From Muribaculaceae bacterium (lineage in GTDB: Bacteria; Bacteroidota; Bacteroidia; Bacteroidales; Muribaculaceae), in contig JAHHQT010000095.1 of assembly GCA_020026215.1 (NCBI GenBank), positions 1 through 7,156 of the forward strand: 7,156 nucleotides of DNA, written 5' to 3'. A model generated the notes under the pieces. It was not told where the DNA came from, searched no databases, and saw nothing but the letters and a program-made list of their open reading frames with translations. This document shows positions 1-6,170 of this stretch, in pieces. The position numbers and the translations under genes are program-made. Position 1 is the first letter of the stretch, and every line of letters starts with the position of its first letter.

Positions 1-1041
1 TATGTAAGGAGCAAAGAAAATAGAATGGAATAGTCCCCATGCTACAAATGTCCAGTTCGCTCCATGCCATAGTCCGCTTACTGCGAATACCACAAAAGTA
101 TTCAGCATACAGCGTAACTTTCCTTTGCGATTACCACCCATTGGAATATACACGTAGTCTCTGAACCAACTGGTCAGTGAAATATGCCAACGTCTCCAGA
201 AATCAGGAATGTTGAGGGCAAAATAAGGGCGATTGAAATTTTTCATCAAATCAATGCCAAACAATTTGCCTGTACCGATGGCAATATCAGAATATCCCGA
301 GAAGTCTCCGTAAATTTGGATGGAGAAAATAATTGCACCATAGACCAATTCAATACCATCAAACAAATAATACTGACGGAAAATGGAATCAACAATAGGG
401 GCGCAGTTGTCAGCAATGACAATTTTTTTGAAGAACCCCCATAATATCAAGCGGATGCCGTCAGATGCGTTAGGGTGATTGAAATAGCGTTGTTTCTCAA
501 ATTGAGGCAATAGGTTCTTGGCTCGTTCAATGGGACCTGCTACCAGTTGAGGAAAGAAACTGATGAATGCCGTAAATGTGATATAGTTGTGAGTGGCTTT
601 TATTTCTCGGCGATAGACATCAATTGTATAGCTAAGAGCCTGGAAGGTATAGAAACTGATACCGACAGGAAGTACGATATTCGTTGTAGTGAATCCTGCT
701 TTTAACCCAAATGAGTTGAGTAGTAGGGTGAAATTCTCTGCAAAGAAATTGAAATATTTGAAGATGCCAAGAATGATAAGATTAACAATGAGATTGGCTG
801 CGCAGACCAGTTTTCTGCGTTTCTTGTTATCATCGTATTTTTCAAGTAATATTCCACTGAAGTAACTGCAAAAGGTGGTAAAAATGATGAGCGAAAGAAA
901 TCGCACATCCCACCAGCCATAAAAGAAATAGCTTGCAATTACAATCAAAATATTTCTGCTTTGCTTTCCTTTGAACACCATCCAGTATAAAAAGAAAACG
1001 CAAGGCAGAAATATCAAGAATTCAAGGGAGTTGAATATCAT
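1..1041 (-). CDS. MBOAT family membrane-bound O-acyltransferase (AlgI-like), 3' partial
   Basis: This is a polytopic inner-membrane O-acyltransferase of the AlgI/DltB type. The family moves acyl (often acetyl) groups across the membrane onto an extracytoplasmic polysaccharide or other envelope acceptor. 347 residues are visible in one uninterrupted frame; the C-terminus lies beyond the left edge (AlgI-like proteins are usually about 450-500 residues). Family landmarks are the N-terminus MIFNSLEFLIFLPCVFFLYW, LPVGISFYTFQ (124-134), VAGPIER (167-173), YGDFSGYSDIAIG (244-256), DFWRRWHISL (280-289) and WHGANWTFVAWG (325-336). His326 matches the conserved catalytic MBOAT histidine, and His286 is the other conserved histidine. 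The start is the first ATG and gives the typical AlgI N-terminus. No strong Shine-Dalgarno sequence or clear promoter lies in front of it, only a hairpin at 1062-1097. The acceptor cannot be told from sequence; an AlgJ/AlgX-like or SGNH partner might lie outside the window. Confidence 0.93.
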   Translation of the reverse strand, partial: MIFNSLEFLIFLPCVFFLYWMVFKGKQSRNILIVIASYFFYGWWDVRFLSLIIFTTFCSYFSGILLEKYDDNKKRRKLVCAANLIVNLIILGIFKYFNFFAENFTLLLNSFGLKAGFTTTNIVLPVGISFYTFQALSYTIDVYRREIKATHNYITFTAFISFFPQLVAGPIERAKNLLPQFEKQRYFNHPNASDGIRLILWGFFKKIVIADNCAPIVDSIFRQYYLFDGIELVYGAIIFSIQIYGDFSGYSDIAIGTGKLFGIDLMKNFNRPYFALNIPDFWRRWHISLTSWFRDYVYIPMGGNRKGKLRCMLNTFVVFAVSGLWHGANWTFVAWGLFHSIFFAPYI

Positions 1042-1061
1042 TGTTGATGCCTTAATTTGAA

Positions 1062-1097
1062 TAAGACTGCATACTTAAAAGAAAATATGCAGTCTTA
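1062..1097 (-). terminator. Hairpin between DUF805 and MBOAT genes; possible weak terminator
   Basis: A perfect 12-bp inverted repeat (TAAGACTGCATA at 1062-1073, its complement at 1086-1097) encloses a 12-nt A-rich loop. It lies 25 bp after the DUF805 stop and 20 bp before the MBOAT start. Read in the gene direction, the stem is followed by TTCAAATTAAGG, which is a poor U-tract. It may therefore act as a leaky terminator or an mRNA-stabilising/processing structure rather than a full intrinsic terminator. Confidence 0.55.
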
Positions 1098-1122
1098 AAT
1101 AGTCTATTTTAATCTCAAAAAA

Positions 1123-1548
1123 TTATTCATATTGAGGGTCTTCTCCATATTGGTTTGCACCTTTGGTTCCTTCTTTGACGAACCATACAATCATAAGGAT
1201 GAATCCAACGATAGGAATTAAGAACAATAGATAATACCATCCGCTCTTTTCGATGTCATGCAAACGACGTACACCCACTGCAATAGATGGGATAAGTACA
1301 GCGATAGCCCATACAAAACTTACAAAAGGAATAAGAGAAACAACAAATACCATTAGATATGCCCACCAAAATTCTGCACGTGTTGCACGTCCTTCAAAAT
1401 TGGCATAATTCATAAAGAATAATTTGCATGCTTCAATAATGTTGATATCACGAAGTTTTTTACCATTACCGCCACATCCACAACTGCAGTGTTCAACTGG
1501 AGGTGGTGTTGTTTGAGGAGCTTGTGCTCCTGCGTTAATATCTGCCAT
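1123..1548 (-). CDS. DUF805 family small membrane protein with N-terminal Cys cluster
   Basis: This 141-residue protein belongs to the DUF805 family (YhaH-like inner-membrane proteins), whose function is unknown. The domain covers about residues 40-138. Its hallmarks are NYANFEGRATRAEFWW (47-62), RRLHDIEKSGWYYLL (94-108) and the tail GTKGANQYGEDP (127-138). Hydrophobic segments at about 61-92 and 104-124 suggest two or three membrane spans. The first 30 residues are not part of the usual domain: an Ala/Pro/Thr-rich stretch leads into CSCGCGGNG with Cys21, Cys23 and Cys25, which could bind metal or be redox-active. The start is the only sensible ATG and sits about 27 nt below the likely transcription start from the promoter at 1581-1611. 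It appears to be transcribed alone, possibly with read-through into the MBOAT gene. Confidence 0.9.
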   Translation of the reverse strand: MADINAGAQAPQTTPPPVEHCSCGCGGNGKKLRDINIIEACKLFFMNYANFEGRATRAEFWWAYLMVFVVSLIPFVSFVWAIAVLIPSIAVGVRRLHDIEKSGWYYLLFLIPIVGFILMIVWFVKEGTKGANQYGEDPQYE

Positions 1549-1580
1549 AGTATTTTAAATTTTAAATGTTAATAGTGATT

Positions 1581-1611
1581 CAAATATATAAAAATTCTAT
1601 TAATTAGAAAA
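1581..1611 (-). promoter_or_regulatory. Bacteroidota-type promoter for the DUF805 gene
   Basis: On the minus strand, TATATTTG (1588-1581) matches the -7 consensus TAnnTTTG exactly. A TTTT at 1611-1608, 19 nt upstream, stands in for the -33 TTTG. The predicted transcription start is near 1575, giving a leader of about 27 nt before the ATG at 1548. Confidence 0.6.
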
Positions 1612-1646
1612 ATAAATAAGGCTCTAAAAACGAGGAAGGCACTAAT

Positions 1647-2738
1647 TTATTTTTCAATTATATCAGGGAGTCCGAGAACGTATTTGTTGTAATAAGAGAG
1701 CAAAAGGGTAGTTAACGGTAATGCGATAATCATACCCATAAAGCCTAGCAGTACGCCCCAAATGGATAGAGACAACAAAATGATAGCAGGGTTCAATCCC
1801 ATTGTCTTGCCCATGATTTTGGGAACAAGAAACATATCTTGTATGACTTGTACTACGCAGTAAACCAACATGGTCAACAGAAATATGTGCCAAAAACTTG
1901 TGCCTGTTTCCGCTGCGGAAACCAAGCAGAGGATGATGGCTGGAACAATGGAAATCAATTGTAAGTAAGGAACCATATTCAGCAAGCCGATAAACATACC
2001 AAAGACAATGGCCAACGGCATGTCGATGATGCTAAAGCCGATACTGAAGAGCACGCCTACAAGGAATGCCACCAATGCCTGACCGCGAAAATAGCGGTTC
2101 ATGCTGATTTTAATATCCGATGCAATGCCTAATACGGTTGGTTTGTATTTTTCTGGAATCAAGTTCTTCATACCGGTCATAAAACGGTCGTAGTCCATCA
2201 AAATGAAGATAAAATAAAGTAGCACGATGAACCAGCTGACCACTGTGAACAATAGGGAAATACTGCCACTTACTACTATCCAAGTCCCTGAAATTGCATT
2301 CTTTATTAACTCCAACCATTGTTCTTTGGACAATAGAGAAGAAATAAAGCCGAAATTGATGTATTCGCGCAAGAAATCGTGTACTTCTTTCGGTAGGTAT
2401 GGGTTTTCGTTGAGGGTAGAATAAGACTGCAACATTTGGGTAACATCTACCAATTCGTTGATGATAATCGGAAACAGTAAATATCCGCAAGCAATTAAAA
2501 TCCCTGCTGATTCAATCAAGGATAATAAAATGGGAATGATGTTGTTCTTACATTTGAGTATTCTTTTGTTGAAAGCTACAAACGGCTGGAAAATATATGC
2601 CAACAAGCAAGCAACAAAGAAAGGTAACAATGCGTCGGACAATATTTTTAGTAACGAAAACACTCCGATAATGACAGCAATGGTAATAAGTATTCTTATC
2701 ACTCTGTCAAAGGTAAATGGACGTGAGGATATTAGCAT
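1647..2738 (-). CDS. AI-2E family transporter (UPF0118, YdiK/TqsA-like permease)
   Basis: This 363-residue polytopic inner-membrane protein has normal length for the AI-2E/UPF0118 family. Members have been linked to export of autoinducer-2 (TqsA) or to cation/proton exchange, so the family name does not prove a substrate. An N-terminal pair of hydrophobic segments (about 13-50) is followed by another at 67-94, a soluble stretch at about 95-150, a span at about 153-181, and a hydrophobic C-terminal half. Family signatures are YFRGQ (216-220), NMVPYLQ (254-260) in place of the common N-x-(I/V)PYxG, and the region from LVPKIMGKTMGLNP (304-317) through GFMGMIIALPL (332-342). The ATG at 2738 is preferred because a TATATTTG promoter box lies just upstream. 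The gene diverges from the DUF1232 gene. No terminator is evident after its stop. Confidence 0.93.
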   Translation of the reverse strand: MLISSRPFTFDRVIRILITIAVIIGVFSLLKILSDALLPFFVACLLAYIFQPFVAFNKRILKCKNNIIPILLSLIESAGILIACGYLLFPIIINELVDVTQMLQSYSTLNENPYLPKEVHDFLREYINFGFISSLLSKEQWLELIKNAISGTWIVVSGSISLLFTVVSWFIVLLYFIFILMDYDRFMTGMKNLIPEKYKPTVLGIASDIKISMNRYFRGQALVAFLVGVLFSIGFSIIDMPLAIVFGMFIGLLNMVPYLQLISIVPAIILCLVSAAETGTSFWHIFLLTMLVYCVVQVIQDMFLVPKIMGKTMGLNPAIILLSLSIWGVLLGFMGMIIALPLTTLLLSYYNKYVLGLPDIIEK

Positions 2739-2759
2739 AACTTTTTCGTATTAGAATGA

Positions 2760-2767
2760 CAAATATA
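2760..2767 (-). promoter_or_regulatory. -7 promoter box of the AI-2E transporter gene
   Basis: The minus strand reads TATATTTG, an exact TAnnTTTG match and the same octamer as in front of the DUF805 gene. At the expected -33 spacing (2787-2790) the minus strand reads CAAA, so the upstream element is poor. The predicted start near 2754 would give a leader of about 16 nt. Confidence 0.5.
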
Positions 2768-2786
2768 AAAATTTTAAAGTATATAT

Positions 2787-2817
2787 TTTGCTTTTAGGCT
2801 ATAATTATTTAATTTTC
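2787..2817 (+). promoter_or_regulatory. Bacteroidota-type promoter for the DUF1232 gene
   Basis: A perfect -33 TTTG (2787-2790) lies 19 nt before TAATTTTC (2810-2817), which matches the -7 consensus TAnnTTTG at all but the last base. The predicted transcription start is near 2823, about 10 nt before the ATG at 2833. The -33 element coincides with the position where the -33 of the divergent transporter promoter would be. Confidence 0.55.
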
Positions 2818-2832
2818 AAGAAAAATTGAACT

Positions 2833-3141
2833 ATGGATGAACCAAAGAGTAAATTGACAACTATAAGGAAGGTGGCTTCTTGGATTTTGATGGTATTGGC
2901 CATTATCTATGACTTGTTGCCCGTTGATTTAGTGCCTGACATTCCATTCTTGGGATGGATTGATGACTTTTTGATTACATTGGTTGCTGTAATCAACTTG
3001 ATTCAAAACAATAAGGAGGATATTTCTCCGAAGCAGTCCAAAATTATGAGAATTATAAAATGGGGCTTGGCAATTTTTACGGTAGTGGTTGTGCTTATCT
3101 TGATTCTATTTGCTGCATTGTTAATAAAATGGTTAAGTTAA
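2833..3141 (+). CDS. DUF1232 (YkvA-like) small membrane protein
   Basis: This 102-residue protein has the DUF1232 core DLLPVDLVPDIPFLGWIDD (27-45), the signature of the YkvA family. The family is widespread, short and of unknown biochemical role. The core lies in a hydrophobic stretch (about 16-57) and a second, strongly hydrophobic segment follows at 77-98 (VVVVLILILFAALL), so two membrane-associated regions are likely. A short charged linker (NNKEDISPKQSK, 59-70) separates them. The start is the first ATG, about 10 nt after the predicted transcription start, with no Shine-Dalgarno sequence. It is divergent from the AI-2E transporter gene and 58 bp upstream of the porin gene, which has its own promoter. 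No hairpin terminator is visible after the stop. The family call is firm; function is unknown. Confidence 0.88.
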   Translation: MDEPKSKLTTIRKVASWILMVLAIIYDLLPVDLVPDIPFLGWIDDFLITLVAVINLIQNNKEDISPKQSKIMRIIKWGLAIFTVVVVLILILFAALLIKWLS

Positions 3142-3162
3142 ACGGCTTTTTCATGTTTTCTT

Positions 3163-3193
3163 TTTACTTTTCATTGCAAACGTATTAACTTTG
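3163..3193 (+). promoter_or_regulatory. Promoter of the porin gene, placed almost on the start codon
   Basis: TAACTTTG (3186-3193) matches the -7 consensus TAnnTTTG exactly. TTTA (3163-3166), 19 nt upstream, approximates the -33 TTTG. The box ends 6 bp before the ATG at 3200, so transcription would begin at or next to the start codon, giving a leaderless or nearly leaderless mRNA. Confidence 0.6.
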
Positions 3194-3199
3194 CACCCG

Positions 3200-5158
3200 A
3201 TGAAAAGATTAATCTTCTATATAATAATGATGGCGTTGGCTTTGCCTACTTTTGCGAAAAAGGAGCAAACGCTTGAACCTTCTTATGCTTGGACTGCAAC
3301 AGCCCCTCTCGGACTGCATGAGCCGGCTACAATTGATACATTGCTTTATAACTATTATCAATTTTCTATCCCTGCATTGACTAGCGATGCTTATGCTACA
3401 ACAGGCAACTATGGTGGTCCGGGTGTCAATAATATTTTCTTTGACAGAAAGGCGACCAGTGAATTTTATTTTGAAGACGTGTTGCGTCCTTGGGTATATG
3501 ATGCCCAAGATCAAGTCTATTATAATACGCGTATCCCGATGACTCTCCTTTCTTATAACTGGGGTGGCGGTCGTTTGTCAGGTCAGGACAGATTGAAAGC
3601 CTTGTTTTCGGGGAATGCAGGTAAAAAAATCCAAATTGGCGCCATGTTGGACTATCTTCACTCAAAGGGTGGATATGATGCCCAACACGCTAAGAACTTT
3701 ACATGGGGATTGTCGGGTTCATATATCAGTGACCGCTATGAATTGCAGGCATCGTTCAACAGCTACAATGCTGTGGTGGCTGAAAATGGTGGTATAACCG
3801 ATGACTTGTACATTCTTGATCCTGCACAGTTGCAAGGTGGCGATCCTTCTATTGATGCTAAGGCAATTCCTGTGAATTTGTCGGATGCATTTTCACGCGT
3901 GAAAGGTTCTCAATTCTTGATGAACCACCGTTATAAAGTGGGTTACTATCACGAAGAGGAATTAGAAGATACTATACTCAAAACTTATATTCCTGTTTCA
4001 AGTTTCATTTGGACATTGGACTATAAAAAGAATCGTCATAATTTCTATAACAATAGCGTTTCAGATGACAAGAATTTCTTTGAAAATTCCTATTTGTCAG
4101 TTGACGGGACAGAAGACGGAACTGGCTATTGGCGTTTAAAGAATACTTTGGGCGTTTCCCTATTGGAAGGTTTTCATAAATATGCCAAGTTCGGTTTGTC
4201 GGCATACGTCACTCACGAAATTCGCCGTTATAACCAAACCGTGGATACAATGTTGCATTCAGCGGACAAACCTAAAGAATTGACACCATTCCCAGATTTT
4301 TCCATTGCACCGAAAACCACCGAAAATTTGTTATGGGTGGGTGGTCAGTTGACCAAACAAAGAGGCTCGTTGTTGACCTATTCTGTCACAGGTCAATTCG
4401 GTATTGTCGGTCCTGTTGCAGGTGACATTGACATCTATGGCTCTGTTTCTACCAAATTCAAATTGTTTGGCGACTCTGTAAAAATCACAGGAGAAGGTTT
4501 CTTTAAAAATACAGAAACTCCATTTTTGATGAATCATTATATTTCCAATCACTTTGCCTGGAACAATGATTTTGGCAAGGAGCGCAGATTCCGTGTAGGA
4601 GGGCGCATTGACTTGCCTCATACCGGTACTGTCGTTTCAGCGGGATTCGAAAATATTCAGAATATGGTCTATTTTAACGACAAGGCAATGCCGACACAAG
4701 AGGGTGGTAGTGTACAGGTCGTGTCTGCAAGTTTAGACCAAAAATTAAGGTTCGGCGTTTTCAACTGGAATAATCGTGCAACATTCCAGACTTCAACCAA
4801 TGAAGATGTGTTGTCGTTACCTAAGTTTGCCTTGTATTCCAATATGTTTGTATTGTTCAAGGTAGCGAAAGTGTTGCAAGTACAATTAGGTGTGGATTGT
4901 AACTATTATACTCGTTACTATGCCCCTGCTTACCAACCGGCAACTATGGCTTTCTATACTCAGCATGAAAAGAAATTAGGTAACTATCCTTTTATGAACG
5001 CCTATGTGAACATGAAGTTGAAAAAGACACGTTTCTATGTGCTTTATTCTCATGCCAACAAGGGATTGTTGGGTGGTAACGACTACTTCGGAGCATTGCA
5101 CTATCCGATGAATCCTGGACGTTTGCAATTAGGAATCTCAGTTGACTTTGCTAATTAA
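3200..5158 (+). CDS. Putative outer-membrane porin (Bacteroidota Porin_10-like beta-barrel)
   Basis: This is a 652-residue exported protein that resembles the 'putative porin' family of Bacteroidota, predicted outer-membrane beta-barrels of about 600-700 residues. The signal peptide is clear: MKRLIFYIIMMALALPTFA, with likely cleavage after Ala19. The mature part alternates polar and hydrophobic residues, is rich in Tyr, Phe, Asn and Gly, and lacks long hydrophobic helices, as expected of barrel strands. The C-terminus (PGRLQLGISVDFAN) resembles the closing strand of this family, though the very last residue is not aromatic. The ATG at 3200 is chosen because it begins the signal peptide; an in-frame TTG at 3191 lies inside the promoter box. 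The gene is followed after 17 bp by a solute-binding protein gene and probably shares its mRNA. The substrate is unknown. The barrel call is strong; the exact family name is recalled, not searched. Confidence 0.85.
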   Translation: MKRLIFYIIMMALALPTFAKKEQTLEPSYAWTATAPLGLHEPATIDTLLYNYYQFSIPALTSDAYATTGNYGGPGVNNIFFDRKATSEFYFEDVLRPWVYDAQDQVYYNTRIPMTLLSYNWGGGRLSGQDRLKALFSGNAGKKIQIGAMLDYLHSKGGYDAQHAKNFTWGLSGSYISDRYELQASFNSYNAVVAENGGITDDLYILDPAQLQGGDPSIDAKAIPVNLSDAFSRVKGSQFLMNHRYKVGYYHEEELEDTILKTYIPVSSFIWTLDYKKNRHNFYNNSVSDDKNFFENSYLSVDGTEDGTGYWRLKNTLGVSLLEGFHKYAKFGLSAYVTHEIRRYNQTVDTMLHSADKPKELTPFPDFSIAPKTTENLLWVGGQLTKQRGSLLTYSVTGQFGIVGPVAGDIDIYGSVSTKFKLFGDSVKITGEGFFKNTETPFLMNHYISNHFAWNNDFGKERRFRVGGRIDLPHTGTVVSAGFENIQNMVYFNDKAMPTQEGGSVQVVSASLDQKLRFGVFNWNNRATFQTSTNEDVLSLPKFALYSNMFVLFKVAKVLQVQLGVDCNYYTRYYAPAYQPATMAFYTQHEKKLGNYPFMNAYVNMKLKKTRFYVLYSHANKGLLGGNDYFGALHYPMNPGRLQLGISVDFAN

Positions 5159-5175
5159 TTCTTTCCTGATATAAT

Positions 5176-5997
5176 ATGAAAAATACATTGTTGCGCAAGC
5201 CTAAAATGTTTGTCTATTGCTCGTTGCTCGTTGTGGCAATTTTAGCAATGATTAGCTTGAAGCGCTGTTCCAGTCAAGGTTTGAACAATGACTTTGGAGT
5301 GGTCAAAAGTTCTGATACGGTTTATGTGGCAATCGAATATTCTCCGTTATCTCTTTATATGTATGATGATACATTGGGCGGTTTCAATAATGATTTATTG
5401 AAATTGATTGAGCGCAAGGAAAACATTTCTATTAAGATGATTCCAGTGGTTTCGTTAAGTGAGAGTTTGACACAATTGGAGAATGGCAAATATGATATTT
5501 TAGCAGCACAAGTTCCTGTTACTGCCGAGTTCCGCGAAAAATATATCTTTTCAGATTCCATCTATTTGGATAAGCAGGTATTGGTACAAAAACGTGATAC
5601 TTTGGGACAATTCAATGTGAAGTCGCAGTTGGATTTGGCAGGGGAAACACTCTGTGTCGTTTCAGGTTCTCCTGTAGTGGACAGAATCAAGAACCTTTCC
5701 AACGAAATCGGGGATACGATTCGCTATAAATTAGAGGAAAAATACGGCCAGGAACAATTGTTTATGATGGTGGCTACGGGAGATATTAAATATGCCGTTA
5801 TCAGTGAGAAAATAGCTAAAACCTTATTGCCGAATTATCCGAATGTCAGCATTAATACGGCTGTAAGTTTCAACCAATTCCAGTCTTGGATTCTCAACAA
5901 GTCAAACGTGGAAATGCGCGACAGTCTGAATGTCTGGTTGAATAGAGCAAGACAAACTGAAGAGTACAGGAATATCTATTCCAAATACTTTAATTAA
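5176..5997 (+). CDS. Membrane-anchored solute-binding family 3 protein (MltF N-domain-like)
   Basis: This 273-residue protein has a type 3 periplasmic solute-binding fold. A basic N-terminus (MKNTLLRKPK) precedes a membrane segment at about 11-28, so the domain (about 46-273) should face the periplasm. Family features are GFNNDLLKLI (69-78), LENGKYDILAA (101-111), the TxEFR...FSDSIY block (116-130) containing Arg120, and DLAGETLCVVSGSP (153-166) at the start of the second lobe. Similar domains bind amino acids in ABC uptake or form the N-terminal half of lytic transglycosylase MltF. Here there is no transglycosylase domain and no ABC permease or ATPase nearby. Cys31 follows the membrane segment but in the context SLKRC, which is not a standard lipobox. 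It begins 17 bp after the porin stop, without a Shine-Dalgarno sequence, and is followed by a strong terminator. The ligand is unknown. Confidence 0.85.
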   Translation: MKNTLLRKPKMFVYCSLLVVAILAMISLKRCSSQGLNNDFGVVKSSDTVYVAIEYSPLSLYMYDDTLGGFNNDLLKLIERKENISIKMIPVVSLSESLTQLENGKYDILAAQVPVTAEFREKYIFSDSIYLDKQVLVQKRDTLGQFNVKSQLDLAGETLCVVSGSPVVDRIKNLSNEIGDTIRYKLEEKYGQEQLFMMVATGDIKYAVISEKIAKTLLPNYPNVSINTAVSFNQFQSWILNKSNVEMRDSLNVWLNRARQTEEYRNIYSKYFN

Positions 5998-6019
5998 AAA
6001 CGATAAACAAGAGAAATAC

Positions 6020-6065
6020 AAGAGATTGCATTGGACTGAAAAGAGGTGATGCAATCTCTTTTTTT
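6020..6065 (+). terminator. Intrinsic terminator of the porin/solute-binding unit
   Basis: A 12-bp perfect stem (6020-6031 with 6049-6060, core AGAGATTGCAT) has a 17-nt loop and runs directly into seven Ts (6059-6065). It starts 23 bp after the solute-binding gene stop and separates that gene from nadB. Confidence 0.9.
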
Positions 6066-6102
6066 ATGCTGAAAATCCATATCCTGTCGGTTTTGTCAAA
6101 GA

Positions 6103-6131
6103 TTTTAGGAGTATTACAAGCTATTCTAAAA
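6103..6131. repeat. Imperfect palindrome upstream of nadB
   Basis: TTTTAGGA (6103-6110) pairs with TATTCTAAAA-type sequence ending at 6131: six Watson-Crick pairs, one G-T wobble and one A-T pair around a 13-nt centre. It covers the place where the nadB -33 element would fall. It may be a regulator site, a weak hairpin or chance in AT-rich DNA. Confidence 0.3.
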
Positions 6132-6139
6132 ATTATAAT

Positions 6140-6147
6140 TAATTTTG
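6140..6147 (+). promoter_or_regulatory. -7 promoter box of nadB
   Basis: TAATTTTG matches the -7 consensus TAnnTTTG exactly, 23 bp before the ATG. No TTTG is present at the -33 spacing (the region reads ACAAG), so the promoter may be weak or need an activator. The predicted leader is about 18 nt, A-rich and without a Shine-Dalgarno sequence. Confidence 0.55.
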
Positions 6148-6170
6148 CATAACTAAATAATAAATCGGCA

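Noticed and set aside
184..444. Plus-strand open frame of 86 codons
   Set aside because: It lies wholly antisense to the well-conserved MBOAT coding frame and has no recognisable family.
1647..2738. Quorum-sensing autoinducer-2 exporter
   Set aside because: The family name comes from one member; there is no luxS or lsr-type gene here, so a substrate cannot be assigned.
2458..2754. Plus-strand open frame of 98 codons
   Set aside because: It is antisense to the N-terminal part of the AI-2E transporter and composed of the reverse of hydrophobic codons; no independent evidence.
3191..3199. TTG start giving the porin three extra N-terminal residues
   Set aside because: The TTG overlaps the -7 promoter box, so it could not be in the mRNA made from that promoter, and the ATG at 3200 begins a textbook signal peptide.
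5176..5997. Lytic transglycosylase MltF
   Set aside because: Only the solute-binding half is present; the protein ends at 273 residues with no transglycosylase domain or catalytic Glu motif.
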